Shown: positions 55,221-64,000, counted from the stretch's first letter. The stretch is 64,000 nt of DNA from Cohaesibacter sp. ES.047 (GCF_900215505.1 NZ_LT907844.1:4945078-5009077); one strand, 5' to 3'. Made by a program: numbers and translations. Notes: generated by a model from the letters alone, not told the origin.

Positions 55221-56054
55221 TCAACCTTTCAGGGACCCGGCCATCATGCCGTTGACGATTTTTTCCTGACCGATGGCATAAACGATGATCAAAGGCAGCG
55301 TACTGAGCGTGACCACGGCGAGGATCGCAGGAATGTCCGCAGCATACTGACCCTGAAAGTCCCACACAGCGAGCGGCAGCGTCCGCGTGCTCGGCGAGCT
55401 GGTCAACACATAGGCAAACACAAACTCGTTCCACAGCATGATGCCGTTGTAGATGGCGACCGTTGAAATACCCGGTCCCGAGAGGGGAAAAAAGATCTTG
55501 AAGAAGATCTTGAACGGACCGCAGCCATCGAGGAAGGCCGCTTCTTCCAGCTCTTTGGGCACCTGACGCATGAATTCGGTGAGAATGAACACCGAGATCG
55601 GCAGACTGCACGCCACATAGGGGCCGATAAGCGCGAACATGGTGTCATACAGCCCCATATTCTTGATCATCAGATAGACCGGCACCAGCGTCACATGCAG
55701 AGGCACGATCATGCCCGCCACGATCAGACCGAACAGCGCATTGTTGAAGCGGAACTTGAGCCGCGCCAAGGCATAGGCCGCCATGGAACTGACCAGAACG
55801 ATGAGGATCACCGAAATGGAGATGACGAACACCGAGTTGCGCAAATAGGTAAGGAACGATCCATTGAGCAACTGGAGGTAGTTGTCGAAATTCCAGGTTT
55901 CGGGCGGCATCCAGACCGGATTGGAGTAGGTTTCCTGCAGGCTCTTGAAGCTGGTGAAAGCCACGAAGATGAAGGGCAGCGTGGTGACCAACAGCCAGAA
56001 CAGGCCCAGCACGGGAAAAGCGACTTTTGATATCTTGAATGGTTTCTTGCTCAT
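55221..56054 (-). CDS. Sugar ABC transporter permease (MalG-like)
   Basis: A 277-residue inner-membrane permease with six predicted helices. The EAA motif, [21 protein letters not shown], marks the ATPase contact. The N-terminal region ([25 protein letters not shown]) and ending ([14 protein letters not shown]) are standard for CUT1 permeases. It starts three bases after the MalF-like gene stop, with GAGG before the start. Confidence 0.94.
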   Translation of the reverse strand: MSKKPFKISKVAFPVLGLFWLLVTTLPFIFVAFTSFKSLQETYSNPVWMPPETWNFDNYLQLLNGSFLTYLRNSVFVISISVILIVLVSSMAAYALARLKFRFNNALFGLIVAGMIVPLHVTLVPVYLMIKNMGLYDTMFALIGPYVACSLPISVFILTEFMRQVPKELEEAAFLDGCGPFKIFFKIFFPLSGPGISTVAIYNGIMLWNEFVFAYVLTSSPSTRTLPLAVWDFQGQYAADIPAILAVVTLSTLPLIIVYAIGQEKIVNGMMAGSLKG

Positions 56055-56057
56055 CGC

Positions 56058-56984
56058 TCAGACCTCCGTTTCGAAGCGTTTGGACACGCGCATGGAGATG
56101 CTCGCTATCACGGTGATGATGATGAACATCGCCGAGGCAATGGTGCTGCCATAGCCCATCTCGAAGGAGTTGAAGACCGTGTGATACATGTAGGTGGCCA
56201 TCATTTCCGACGAATGCTCGGGGCCGCCATCCGTCATCACATAGACAAGATCGAAGTAGCGCATCGAGCCGATCACAGCGAGCAGCACCGCGGTACGGAA
56301 CGTGCCTTGCAGATGTGGCAACTTGAGACGCCAGAAGATGGTGGACTGACTTGCGCCATCCAGATTTGCCGCTTCAACGACCTCTCGGGGGAAGGAGGAC
56401 AGAGCAGCCAGAAACAGCACCATGTAGAAGGGCACATTCTGCCAGCAGACAACGGCAATGACCGAACCTAGTGCCAGATCCGGGTCTCCCAGCCAATCCT
56501 GGGTCAAGTCATAAAGACCGAACTCGGTAAGGATGGAGTTGATCGGCCCGAAGTTGGGGTCGAAGATATTCTTGAACAACACGCCCAGAGCCACACTCGA
56601 CATCAAAAGCGGGATGAAATAGAGGATTTTCAGGATCCGTGAGCCTTTGGACGCTTCGTCCAGCACCACAGCAAGAAGAACGGCAATGGGCAGCTGGATC
56701 ACGACGGAGAACACCGCAAGATAGATGTTGTTCAGCGCCGATTGCCAGAAAATCCCGTCGCTTATCAGTCTTTCCCAGTTGGCAAGACCAGTGAAACGCG
56801 CGTTGTCACCAAGCCCGTTCCAGTCAAGAAAGGAGAGTTGGAAGCTGTAGATCAACGGGTAGAGCAGAAAGACCGAAAGCAAGATGATCGCCGGAGCAAG
56901 AAAGACCAGAGGGGCTATCTTTTGTGCTCTCCGATAGGATTGTCTTGAACGGAGGGTCATGGATGGTTGAGATCCACCAGACAT
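56058..56984 (-). CDS. Sugar ABC transporter permease (MalF-like)
   Basis: A 308-residue CUT1 permease. FLLYPLIYSFQLSFLDWNG is in the first periplasmic stretch, and the EAA region is FPREVVEAANLDGASQSTIFWRLKLPHL. The start at 56984 has AAGGGA nine bases upstream. In-frame ATGs at 57008 and 56993 are upstream of or inside that site. About 100 bases separate it from the binding-protein gene. Confidence 0.93.
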   Translation of the reverse strand: MSGGSQPSMTLRSRQSYRRAQKIAPLVFLAPAIILLSVFLLYPLIYSFQLSFLDWNGLGDNARFTGLANWERLISDGIFWQSALNNIYLAVFSVVIQLPIAVLLAVVLDEASKGSRILKILYFIPLLMSSVALGVLFKNIFDPNFGPINSILTEFGLYDLTQDWLGDPDLALGSVIAVVCWQNVPFYMVLFLAALSSFPREVVEAANLDGASQSTIFWRLKLPHLQGTFRTAVLLAVIGSMRYFDLVYVMTDGGPEHSSEMMATYMYHTVFNSFEMGYGSTIASAMFIIITVIASISMRVSKRFETEV

Positions 56985-57084
56985 GAGAAGCATCCCTTCA
57001 TTTGGCAAAAACCGGCCGTTGCCTCTGAAAGACAGCGGCCGGAAAGATCGATCACAATGTCGATGAAAGGTCCCTCAAGAGAGA

Positions 57085-58380
57085 CTATTTGTCGGCAAGT
57101 TCCTGAGCGGCAGCTTCCATTTTTGCAGCTGCTTCTTCAGGCGTTATGGAAAGACCAAGCAGTTGCTGAGTCGTATCCTTGTGGACTTCAGCAAGAGATG
57201 GAGCCAGTTCCTGATCATACCAGAGCTGGATGCTTGGAGCCTTCGAAACGGCCTTCATCACCTCGGCCAGATAAGGATCATCGACTTTAACGCCTTTGAC
57301 CGGAAGGATCTTGTTGTCTTCCATCTTCAGCTCTGCAGCCCGATCATCTGTCTGGTGCATCAGAAGATCAAACGCTTCATCCTGATAAGGGCAATCGGCG
57401 TTGATGGAGATGAAATTATCACCCATGGTGCCGATGGCATTGTTGGGATCGCCTTTGCCCCCTTCCACTGCAGGGAAGGTGAAGAAGCTGATATTCTTGG
57501 CAAAATCAGGATTTTCATTCTCAATGGAACCGAATTCCCAGCTGCCCATCAACTCCATGGCTGCGCGGCCGGAATAGAGCAACCGGCGAGACCCGCCGAT
57601 GTCGTAATCCAGACCATTGTAGCCACGTGCAAAACCATCCGCCTTGACCAGATCTTGAAGCAGCTTGCCTGCCTTGATGAAGGCTGGATCTTCAAAACTG
57701 CCACCCGGCTCGCGATCAGCAGCTTTTTGGAAGACTTCCGGTCCGCCAATGCGATCAGCAAGATAGACAAAGAACATAGACCCAGGCCATTTTGCCTTAT
57801 TGGCCAGAGCAAACGGAGCGATCTTGTTCTCGTTGAGAACTTTGACCACGTCCATCAGCTCTGACCAGGTCTTGGGAGGAGTAATGTCGAGTTTCTCGAA
57901 GATTTCCTTGTTATAGAGAACCACGGCAACTGCGGTGGTCATAACAGGCAGGCCATAGATGTCACCATCATATTTGACAGCTGAGAAGCCAGCAGGCAGG
58001 AAACGATCGGCGAATTCCTTGTGCTCTTCCAGATACGGCGTCAGGTTCGTCACTTTGCCGGCCTTGATATATTCACGCAGAGGGCCACCACCCCACGTGG
58101 TGAAGACACAAGGAGCCTCATTGGCACCAAACGCGATTTTCAGCTTGGTCTTGTAGGCATCGTTTGCAATGTGGGCATCCTCGACCTTGAAGCCGGGATT
58201 AGCGGCTTCGAAACGGTCAGCAGCGTCGCGAATGGTCGCAACGGTGCGCTCCTGCGTCTGCAGGTCCCATGATGTGATGACTTTGGTATCGTCTGCCGAA
58301 GCTGCCGCAATTGGCAGAAGTCCGGCGACAGCGACACCGCAAAGAAGGTTGGTAATACGTTTAGACAGCATTGAGTGCAT
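57085..58380 (-). CDS. Sugar ABC transporter substrate-binding protein
   Basis: A 431-residue periplasmic binding protein of the CUT1 family. The signal peptide ends near residue 29 (PIAAASA). [19 protein letters not shown] and [23 protein letters not shown] are the typical lobe motifs. Substrate is probably an oligosaccharide later cut by the GH3 enzyme. The start at 58380 has GGAGG six bases upstream. It is the first gene of the operon, with a LacI-type operator and promoter 60-90 bases upstream. Confidence 0.94.
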   Translation of the reverse strand: MHSMLSKRITNLLCGVAVAGLLPIAAASADDTKVITSWDLQTQERTVATIRDAADRFEAANPGFKVEDAHIANDAYKTKLKIAFGANEAPCVFTTWGGGPLREYIKAGKVTNLTPYLEEHKEFADRFLPAGFSAVKYDGDIYGLPVMTTAVAVVLYNKEIFEKLDITPPKTWSELMDVVKVLNENKIAPFALANKAKWPGSMFFVYLADRIGGPEVFQKAADREPGGSFEDPAFIKAGKLLQDLVKADGFARGYNGLDYDIGGSRRLLYSGRAAMELMGSWEFGSIENENPDFAKNISFFTFPAVEGGKGDPNNAIGTMGDNFISINADCPYQDEAFDLLMHQTDDRAAELKMEDNKILPVKGVKVDDPYLAEVMKAVSKAPSIQLWYDQELAPSLAEVHKDTTQQLLGLSITPEEAAAKMEAAAQELADK

Positions 58381-58442
58381 CTTGTCCTCCCATTGTTCAT
58401 GACTTGAATGGATCATGTCTGATCCGACAAGTTTACCCTACG

Positions 58443-58460
58443 AACGTTACCGGTAACGTT
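58443..58460. promoter_or_regulatory. LacI-family operator (18-bp perfect palindrome)
   Basis: AACGTTACCGGTAACGTT is a perfect palindrome with a central CG, the form bound by LacI-family dimers. It lies in the divergent region between the sugar operon and the LacI gene, and covers the -10 position of a minus-strand promoter with a TTGACA -35 box. Confidence 0.87.
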
Positions 58461-58472
58461 TCTTTGTGTCAA
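58444..58472 (-). promoter_or_regulatory. Putative promoter of the sugar importer operon
   Basis: On the minus strand a perfect TTGACA (58472-58467) is followed after 17 bases by TAACGT (58449-58444), a weak -10 box that lies inside the operator palindrome. Repressor binding would block the promoter. The weak -10 might also signal the need for an activator. Confidence 0.55.
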
Positions 58473-58664
58473 TGGCTTTGAATCTTCGCAAAAAGACTGT
58501 ATGTAGGACATATAATCGTGTATCGAGAGCGACAATCTTGCGGCGATCAGGCATTTTTTGACGATCGCAAAGCCAATTGGCCAAAAAAATTGTCAACAAG
58601 CCGGCGCCTCATTGCAGGCGGAACGTACGGTCAACACTCAACAACCGGGCGCCTCGCAAACACC

Positions 58665-58676
58665 TGTAACGTTACA
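58665..58676. promoter_or_regulatory. Second LacI-type site near the regulator gene
   Basis: TGTAACGTTACA is a 12-bp perfect palindrome, sharing the GTTAC/GTAAC half-sites of the upstream operator but with a different centre. A further half-site, CGTTAC, follows at 58682-58687. It lies about 60 bases before the lacI-type gene start and could mediate autoregulation or looping. Confidence 0.6.
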
Positions 58677-58736
58677 AGTATCGTTACAGAATGCGCTTGA
58701 ACGAAATGGGCTTTAAAGAGATAGGTACAAGCAAAA

Positions 58737-59789
58737 ATGCCACGTCCCACCCTCGCCGATGTTGCAAAAGTTGCGGGCGTCTCTCGCATGACGGCATCGC
58801 GCGCTCTTAATGACAAGCCCGGCGTGTCCGACAAGACGCGGGAAGACATTCTGCGCATCGCCAGCGAGATGGGCTATGTGGCCAATCCTTTGGCCCAAAA
58901 GCTGTCAAATGGGCGCACCCACATAATTGGCGTGATTGCCCAGCTCCACACCTCATACACCGGCGAAATGATTATGGGCATCGGCGGCACAATTCGCGGA
59001 GCCGGATACGAAATGCTGGTCTACTCTTTGCCCGACAATGATACCCAGCCACCCTCCAGTGTTGTCAATCTGCTCCAGCAAGTTGCAGATGGCATTATCG
59101 TGCTGCTGCCTTACGAGGCAGACTATCTGGAACAGCTACAGGAAGCATCGCTGCCCGTGGTGACTGTGGAAACGGTTCTTGACGAGCCCGTCTTTCCCTC
59201 CGTGATAACGGACGGATATCTGGGCGGCAGGCAAGCGATGACCCATTTGATAGAGTTGGGACACAGACGGATCGGCTTCATCACGGGCAACCTCAAACTG
59301 CTATCGGCGCGCAGTCGTCTCAAAGCCTACAAGGATATGGTGGAACAATATGGACTGGACAATGATCCGGGCCTGATTTGTGAGGGTGACTACATGCAGC
59401 TGGGCGGCTTCGACGCAGCCCAGGAACTGCTCGCCATCAAGGACCGCCCCACCGCAATCTTTGCCTCCAATGACATCAGCGCTCTTGGTGCCCTTTCAGC
59501 CATCCGCGAAGCGGGGCTTTCTGTGCCAGAAGACATATCTCTCGTTGGTTTCGATGATATTACACTGTCACAACAGATGCACCCGGCTCTGACCACCGTC
59601 CACCAGCCACTTCAGCAGATGGGCCGCTCTGCCGTCAACATGTTGCTCGCCATGATTTCAGGTCTGGAAGTGCCATTCCATCAAATCACGTTACCGACAG
59701 AACTGATTGTCAGAGACTCCACCAGCAGCCTGCACAGCTCAGACAAGAATGGGAAGATCCAAGAAAAGGGCAAAGAAAAGGCTCAATAA
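58737..59789 (+). CDS. LacI-family transcriptional regulator
   Basis: A 350-residue repressor. The N-terminal HTH (TLADVAKVAGVSRMTASRAL) and hinge helix (NPLAQKLSNGRT) are classical. The periplasmic-binding-like core (HIIGVIAQ... to about 325) would bind the sugar inducer, and AIFASNDISALGAL and VGFDDI are family motifs. A Lys-rich C-terminal tail (about 20 residues) is extra. It is divergent from the sugar importer operon and most likely represses it through the palindromes at 58443 and 58665. Confidence 0.95.
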   Translation: MPRPTLADVAKVAGVSRMTASRALNDKPGVSDKTREDILRIASEMGYVANPLAQKLSNGRTHIIGVIAQLHTSYTGEMIMGIGGTIRGAGYEMLVYSLPDNDTQPPSSVVNLLQQVADGIIVLLPYEADYLEQLQEASLPVVTVETVLDEPVFPSVITDGYLGGRQAMTHLIELGHRRIGFITGNLKLLSARSRLKAYKDMVEQYGLDNDPGLICEGDYMQLGGFDAAQELLAIKDRPTAIFASNDISALGALSAIREAGLSVPEDISLVGFDDITLSQQMHPALTTVHQPLQQMGRSAVNMLLAMISGLEVPFHQITLPTELIVRDSTSSLHSSDKNGKIQEKGKEKAQ

Positions 59790-59851
59790 GAACCGGAATC
59801 AGTCCCTGAAAGCCGCGTAACAGACATCAATTGCGATCCGTTTCGGCACTC

Positions 59852-60646
59852 TCAGACCGCCACCTGCCCGGCAATATGCGGATGCGGGTCATAATCCTCA
59901 AGCGTGAAATCATCGAACGTGAAGGCAAACAGATCCTTGCGATCCGGATTGAGGCGCATGGTTGGTAGGGACCGCGTCTCGCGGCTGAGCTGAAGCTTGG
60001 CCTGTTCAAAATGGTTCGAATAGAGATGCGCATCGCCAAGGCTGTGAACGAAATCCCCCGGCTCCAAATCGCACACCTGCGCAACCATCATGGTCAGCAG
60101 CGCATAGGAGGCGATATTGAAAGGAACGCCGAGAAAGACATCGGCTGAGCGCTGGTAAAGCTGGCAGGAAAGTTTTCCGTCCGCCACATAGAACTGGAAC
60201 AGGCAGTGACAGGGTGGCAAAGCCATCCGCTCGACATCGGCCGGGTTCCAGGCGGTGACAATCAGCCTGCGACTGTCCGGATTGACCCGAATCTGATCGA
60301 GCAACTGGCTGATCTGGTCGATCGTCGAACCATCTCTTGCTGGCCACGAGCGCCACTGATGCCCATAGACAGGCCCCAGATCGCCGTTTTCATCGGCCCA
60401 TTCATCCCAGATTCGCACCTTGTTGGCTTTCAGATAGCCGATGTTGGTATCCCCGGACAGGAACCACAGCAACTCGTGGATAATGGAGCGCAGATGCAGC
60501 TTTTTCGTCGTGAGGAGCGGAAATCCGGCGGACAGATCAAACCGCATCTGATGCCCGAACACCGAGCGCGTGCCAGTACCGGTTCGGTCCCCTTTGTCCA
60601 CGCCGTTGTCGAGAATATGCTGCATCAAATCGAGGTAAGCCTGCAT
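59852..60646 (-). CDS. thyA: Thymidylate synthase
   Basis: A 264-residue enzyme making dTMP from dUMP with methylene-tetrahydrofolate. The length and catalytic Cys146 ([10 protein letters not shown]) match E. coli Thy[29 protein letters not shown] and the [20 protein letters not shown] motif are typical. AAGGAA precedes the start. It is convergent with the LacI gene. It works with FolA, which lies beyond the sugar operon at 50754-51287. Confidence 0.97.
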   Translation of the reverse strand: MQAYLDLMQHILDNGVDKGDRTGTGTRSVFGHQMRFDLSAGFPLLTTKKLHLRSIIHELLWFLSGDTNIGYLKANKVRIWDEWADENGDLGPVYGHQWRSWPARDGSTIDQISQLLDQIRVNPDSRRLIVTAWNPADVERMALPPCHCLFQFYVADGKLSCQLYQRSADVFLGVPFNIASYALLTMMVAQVCDLEPGDFVHSLGDAHLYSNHFEQAKLQLSRETRSLPTMRLNPDRKDLFAFTFDDFTLEDYDPHPHIAGQVAV

Positions 60647-60799
60647 GGGGGTTCCTTTCTCGGCATCCAGTCACGCTAGGTCTGTGTGATACACGATTCT
60701 GTCTCACAGCCAGAAGCGCTTTTGCTGTGAGGCTTTGCCGCAACGCAGCTGCTGGGAAAAACCATGCACAGCGAACACTCCCCCTTTCACTTTTCCTAC

Positions 60800-60828
60800 T
60801 TTAAATTCCTGCGCGCGGTCCCTATATT
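60800..60828 (+). promoter_or_regulatory. Candidate ssrA promoter
   Basis: TATATT at 60823-60828 is a good -10 box, with TTTAAA at 60800-60805 as a weak -35 at 17-base spacing. It lies upstream of the acceptor piece of the permuted tmRNA. Confidence 0.4.
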
Positions 60829-60849
60829 CAGCATGTCACTTCTGTGACT

Positions 60850-61190
60850 ACGGCAATAAATGGCCTCTGTAATAAGCCTATCGGACCCGGGGGCGGTACC
60901 CGGCGCCTCCACCAAAAGCACCGCATCGTGAGCATGACGCGAAGCGATGTTTTTGCTGGGGGCGAAATAGGATCGACGAGGGTGTAAAGATTGTGTTTTT
61001 GCTCGGCATTGTACCACCGTTATCGGGCTAATTTTGTAGTTGCAAACGACAACTATGCAGGCTCTCGTCTCGCTGCTGCTTAAGCAGTGCGACTAGCCAC
61101 TTAAAGCCCTAGCCGGTATGCTCGGTTAGGCGGGGTTCGGGGGCACCTGGCAACAGAAGCCCTCACCATGAACCCGCGCGTTCAAAACAG
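60850..61190 (+). ncRNA. ssrA: tmRNA, circularly permuted two-piece form
   Basis: The acceptor piece comes first: a T-arm (CCGGG, seven-base loop, CCCGG), then CGCCTCC and ACCA ending at 60914. An intervening loop follows, then the coding piece starting GGGGGCGAAATAGGATCGAC at 60958. CGCCTCC pairs with GGGGGCG, rebuilding the acceptor stem of the alanyl-like domain. The tag frame is 61042-61083: GCA AAC GAC ... TAA, giving ANDNYAGSRLAAA with the tRNA-borne Ala before it. The permuted order is known in alphaproteobacteria. The two outer ends are approximate. SspB, the adaptor for the tag, is the next gene. Confidence 0.9.
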
Positions 61191-61316
61191 CATTGGCTGT
61201 CTGGGCAACGGTTGATATCTCTTGCCCAATCAGGGGATTAGGTCCGGCTTAGCTTGACTCCAAGCATCCGCCTCGGACAAGGTGTCGTCAAATTCTAGCA
61301 AATTTTCGGAGGCCCC

Positions 61317-61919
61317 ATGAGCGAAGACCTGATCCGGTATGACATCCTTGCACAGGATGCCTTGCGGGGTGTCGTTAAAACGGTGCTGATCGAAGTGGCC
61401 CGCACGGGCCTTCCCGGCGAGCATCATTTTTACATCACCTTCAACACGCAAGCTCCGGGCGTCCGTCTATCGCCAAGGCTTCTCGAGAAGTACCCCGAAG
61501 ACATGACCATTGTGCTGCAGCACCAGTTTTGGGATCTGCAGGCCAATGATCAGGCCATCGAAATCGGGTTGTCCTTCGACGGCATCCCGGAAAAGCTCTA
61601 CATTCCCTATACCTCCATCGTCACCTTCATCGACCCCAGCGTTCATTTCTCGCTTCAGTTCGAGATCGATACGGCGCTGGAAGAAGAAAGCGCCGACCTC
61701 GACACCAGTTTGATGTCTGATGAGGATATTGTCCTCTCCGTTATGGATCCCACAGCTGATCCGGCTGAAGAGATCAACGCCCTGCTTGACAGCGTCGAGC
61801 AGGAAGCAAGCGCGGACGATCAGAGCCAGAAGGACGAAACAGAGGAAGAAGACGGCGACGATCCGGACAAAACCGAAGGGGCCGAAGTGGTCTCTCTGGA
61901 TGCCTTTCGCAAGAAGTAA
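61317..61919 (+). CDS. sspB: SspB-like ClpXP adaptor
   Basis: A 200-residue protein of the alphaproteobacterial SspB family, which binds ssrA-tagged proteins and hands them to ClpXP. The folded part (about 1-140: RYDILAQDALRGVVKTVLIEVA, HHFYITFNTQAPGVRLSP, QFWDLQ, YIPYTSIVTFIDPSVHFSLQFE) is well conserved. A flexible, acidic linker (150-188) leads to AEVVSLDAFRKK, the C-terminal ClpX-binding tail. It sits about 130 bases after ssrA. Confidence 0.94.
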   Translation: MSEDLIRYDILAQDALRGVVKTVLIEVARTGLPGEHHFYITFNTQAPGVRLSPRLLEKYPEDMTIVLQHQFWDLQANDQAIEIGLSFDGIPEKLYIPYTSIVTFIDPSVHFSLQFEIDTALEEESADLDTSLMSDEDIVLSVMDPTADPAEEINALLDSVEQEASADDQSQKDETEEEDGDDPDKTEGAEVVSLDAFRKK

Positions 61920-61963
61920 AGCGACGGAGAGCCTCGCACAACGGAGGCCGCAGCGAAACAACA

Positions 61964-62164
61964 ATGGCTGACATCATCAATCTGCGTCAGGCGCGCAAGA
62001 ACAAGGCGCGTGTAGACAAAGAGCGCAAGGCAGAAAGCAATCGGGCTCTTTTTGGCCGCACCAAGGCCGAGAAGCACCAGCACAAACACGACACAGAAAA
62101 ACTGCAACAGCATCTGGACGGCCACAAGCTTGGGGCGGCCCCGTCTCCCGAGGACAAGGCATAA
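61964..62164 (+). CDS. DUF4169 family small protein
   Basis: A 66-residue basic protein starting MADIINLRQARKNKAR, the DUF4169 signature, widespread in alphaproteobacteria downstream of sspB or fumarase genes. It is Lys/Arg/His-rich and probably helical and partly disordered. The function is unknown. It lies 44 bases after sspB and 11 bases before the RHH gene, so the three are probably co-transcribed. Confidence 0.86.
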   Translation: MADIINLRQARKNKARVDKERKAESNRALFGRTKAEKHQHKHDTEKLQQHLDGHKLGAAPSPEDKA

Positions 62165-62175
62165 CAGGCCGCAGC

Positions 62176-62391
62176 ATGAAAAAGCATTCCGTGACCATTT
62201 CGGGTCATCGCACATCAATCTCTTTGGAAGACGAATTCTGGCAGGGCCTGAAGGTTGTCGCAGAAAGTCGAAAGAAATCTCTGGCAGATATCATTCGCCA
62301 GATCGACCGGGAGCGCGGCCAGAACAATCTCTCCTCGGCAATCCGCCTCACCGTGCTTGATCACTACAAGTCGCAAATCCCACACACCTGA
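62176..62391 (+). CDS. Ribbon-helix-helix domain protein
   Basis: A 71-residue protein of the RHH_4 type. VTISGHRTSISLEDEFWQGLKVVAESRKKSLADII gives the strand and two helices of an RHH DNA-binding fold. Some relatives are annotated as aryl-sulfate sulfotransferase, which is an error. DNA targets are unknown. It follows the DUF4169 gene by 11 bases. Confidence 0.85.
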   Translation: MKKHSVTISGHRTSISLEDEFWQGLKVVAESRKKSLADIIRQIDRERGQNNLSSAIRLTVLDHYKSQIPHT

Positions 62392-62532
62392 TATCCCTGA
62401 AGCCTGACGTCCCCAGAACCAAGCGGACACCACTGATCACAGGCTATCGATGGATGGGTAAGCCCCCAAAAGCGCGACAACCGCCATCTGCTTAATCCCC
62501 CCCCTAACGCCCGCTCAATCCCGATGCCGCGA

Positions 62533-64000
62533 TCAATCCAGCTGAATGATCCGGTCTGGTGAGCTACGCAACTCTTCAATCAGATCATTGTGAATCGTCG
62601 GCTCGATAGGGGTCACCGGTACGGTCAACTGGAGCGGTGCCGCTGGTGCCTGCCGCGTCCGAGGCAGGATGGTCAGAACGTCCGGCAGCGGTACGAAAGA
62701 CTCGTCCTCTTGAGGAATATCGGCCTCTTGCGGAATGTCAGCTTCAGGCTCTGCGACTTGCTCGGTGGGTTGCAGCTCAAGATCATTCAGCGGACGAAGT
62801 TCGATCCCGCCCGGACGCATTTCCGAGTTGACAGCTGACTGTTCCGCCTCTTGGGCGGCCTTGCGGGCTTCTTCGGCCCCCCTGACGGCATCAAGACGCG
62901 CAGCCTCGGCCCGAGCGGCTTCTTCTTCCGCCCGTTTCTGAGCTTCCAGCGCAAGACGCTCACGCTCCTCTGCCGCTTTACGGGCTTCATCCAGTTTGCT
63001 TTGTTCCTCGGCAACACGGGCGGCAACTTCCTGTCGCGCAGCCTCTTCAGCAGCCTTGCGAATTTCTTCTGCCCTGCGCGCTTCTGCTTCACGGCGCGCA
63101 GCCTCTTCGGCGGCGAGCCGCTGTTCTTCGGCCTGCCTTTCGGCCTCGGCTTTCAGACGAGCGGCCTCTTCGGCTTTGCGCCGCTCCTCAGCCACACGTC
63201 TGGCCTCTTCTTCACGGCGCTTGGCTTCCTCTGCTGCTTTGCGGGCTTCTTCAGCCTTACGCTCTGCTTCCGCCTCGCGTTTTGCCGCATCTTCAGCCGC
63301 CTTGCGTTTGGCTTCTTCGGCTTTTTGCTGTTCGGTCGTGATCGCGGCCAGACGGTCACGTTCAGCCGCCTCTGCGGCTTCCTCCCGGTGCCGGGCGCGT
63401 TCGCGATAGAGCCGCAACAGCCGCCGCATCCGTTCCTTTTCCAGAATGTCGGCTTGCATCCGCTCAACCCGGTCCACTTCACGCTCAAAGGCGCGAATGC
63501 TCAGATATCCGGTGAAGGGCGCCACATCAACAATCCGCCGCGGTGCAGAGAGATCGCCCGCAAAGACCAGACCGACTTCCGGCTGCGCCCCGGTCACCGC
63601 ATCTTCTTCGTTTGGCTCAACCTTGATCGACCAGTCCGCATCAATCGTCTGCTCGGCCAGATCCATCGTCACACTGCCGCGCGATTGAAGAATCTCGGCC
63701 TCCGCATCCATGTTGCTCGCCCTCAGCGCGCCACCTGCAAGGCTGAATGTTCCGGTCAGCTCCGAAACACGGGTCGATCCGGCATCCATATGCGACACGA
63801 AGGTCTGCCTGATCTTGTCCTCTTTAAGCTCAAGCCCCGCATCTACCGCGCGCACCACCTGCTCGAAAGCTTGCGGATTGATATATTGCAGCACGGCATC
63901 GCGGATGGTGAAGGTGCCGTTGCCAGACAGTCCAGAAACAAGACCAGCCAAAGAGCGCCCCTGACTCTCGACATTCACATTGACATCGAACAGACCGCTG
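62533..64000 (-). CDS. AsmA-like protein, C-terminal part, with TolA-like Ala/Glu-rich coiled coil (runs off the right edge)
   Basis: At least 489 residues. The visible N-terminal part (SLAGLVSGLSGNGTFTIRDAVLQYI; STRVSELTGTFSLAGGALRASNMDAEAEILQSRGSVTMDLAEQTIDADWSIKVEP) is the C-terminal half of an AsmA domain, found in inner-membrane proteins that assist lipid or outer-membrane assembly. A long coiled coil of EEARKAAEEAxR type follows (about 195 residues, at 62800-63400), like the TolA stalk, and then a Pro-rich end with PVTPIEPTIHNDLIEELRSSPDRIIQLD. The frame is open to the right edge, so the start is outside. This combination is unusual for AsmA. Confidence 0.8.
   Translation of the reverse strand, partial: SGLFDVNVNVESQGRSLAGLVSGLSGNGTFTIRDAVLQYINPQAFEQVVRAVDAGLELKEDKIRQTFVSHMDAGSTRVSELTGTFSLAGGALRASNMDAEAEILQSRGSVTMDLAEQTIDADWSIKVEPNEEDAVTGAQPEVGLVFAGDLSAPRRIVDVAPFTGYLSIRAFEREVDRVERMQADILEKERMRRLLRLYRERARHREEAAEAAERDRLAAITTEQQKAEEAKRKAAEDAAKREAEAERKAEEARKAAEEAKRREEEARRVAEERRKAEEAARLKAEAERQAEEQRLAAEEAARREAEARRAEEIRKAAEEAARQEVAARVAEEQSKLDEARKAAEERERLALEAQKRAEEEAARAEAARLDAVRGAEEARKAAQEAEQSAVNSEMRPGGIELRPLNDLELQPTEQVAEPEADIPQEADIPQEDESFVPLPDVLTILPRTRQAPAAPLQLTVPVTPIEPTIHNDLIEELRSSPDRIIQLD
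62800..63400 (-). repeat. Low-complexity GCC/TTC-rich repeat coding the Ala/Glu/Arg coiled coil
   Basis: Short, near-repeated blocks such as GCCTCTTCGGC and GCCTTGCGGG recur through 600 bases. They encode degenerate EEARKAAEEA and AEEERKAEEA units. The region is prone to slippage and to length differences between strains. Confidence 0.75.

Overview
The window reads as a chromosomal segment of an alphaproteobacterium, most likely a Hyphomicrobiales (Rhizobiales) member. The grounds are a circularly permuted two-piece tmRNA gene next to an alphaproteobacterial SspB, a giant GPR/RgsE-like polar-growth protein, a plcP-agt lipid-remodelling pair, a MCE transporter whose permease carries a STAS domain, and an hflK-hflC-DUF2065-degP block. 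A marine, Cohaesibacter-like host would fit but cannot be proven from the sequence. No rRNA, tRNA, CRISPR array, insertion sequence or prophage was seen.

Layout. 1-8.1 kb: the 5' end of flgE, a MoxR ATPase, a DadA/PuuB-like oxidoreductase, a SixA-like phosphatase, the YcjX-YcjF pair and a vWA protein likely to partner MoxR. 8.2-11 kb: an MFS carrier, a methyltransferase, an adrenodoxin-type ferredoxin and an Hpt protein. 11.5-18.4 kb: a 1779-residue membrane-anchored hendecad-repeat protein and a CheZ-like protein with a duplicated acidic tail. 18.5-24 kb: a second MFS carrier and the mlaE-mlaF-mlaD plus auxiliary lipoprotein system. 24-31.8 kb: agt-plcP, a FadL porin, two DMT carriers, YdcH, a DUF123 protein and a MOSC protein. 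31.8-45.8 kb: amino-acid biosynthesis and neighbours (leuA, an MCP, a racemase-like protein, a glutaredoxin-MauE fusion, PhzF, ilvC, pdxJ, ilvH, ilvB, miaA, serB, an Lrp/LysE divergent pair). 46-51.3 kb: degP, DUF2065, hflC, hflK, folA. 51.5-59.8 kb: a LacI-controlled ABC sugar importer with a GH3 glycosidase. 59.8-64 kb: thyA, ssrA, sspB, two small genes and the 3' part of an AsmA-like gene.

Genes that act together. leuA, ilvC, ilvB and ilvH make branched-chain amino acids. Both leuA and ilvB are preceded by short leader ORFs rich in the end-product codons, and the ilvB leader is followed by a clear intrinsic terminator, so attenuation is likely. tmRNA and its ClpXP adaptor SspB sit side by side. 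The sugar importer genes run on the minus strand from a promoter whose -10 region is covered by an 18-bp perfect palindrome, and the operon ends in a terminator. This importer cluster separates folA from thyA and looks like an insertion.

The items most worth a second look are the hendecad megaprotein with its CheZ-like neighbour, the two leader peptides, the 61-residue repeats in MlaD, the AsmA-TolA-like chimera, a long inverted repeat between flgE and moxR, and a nested hairpin region upstream of fadL.
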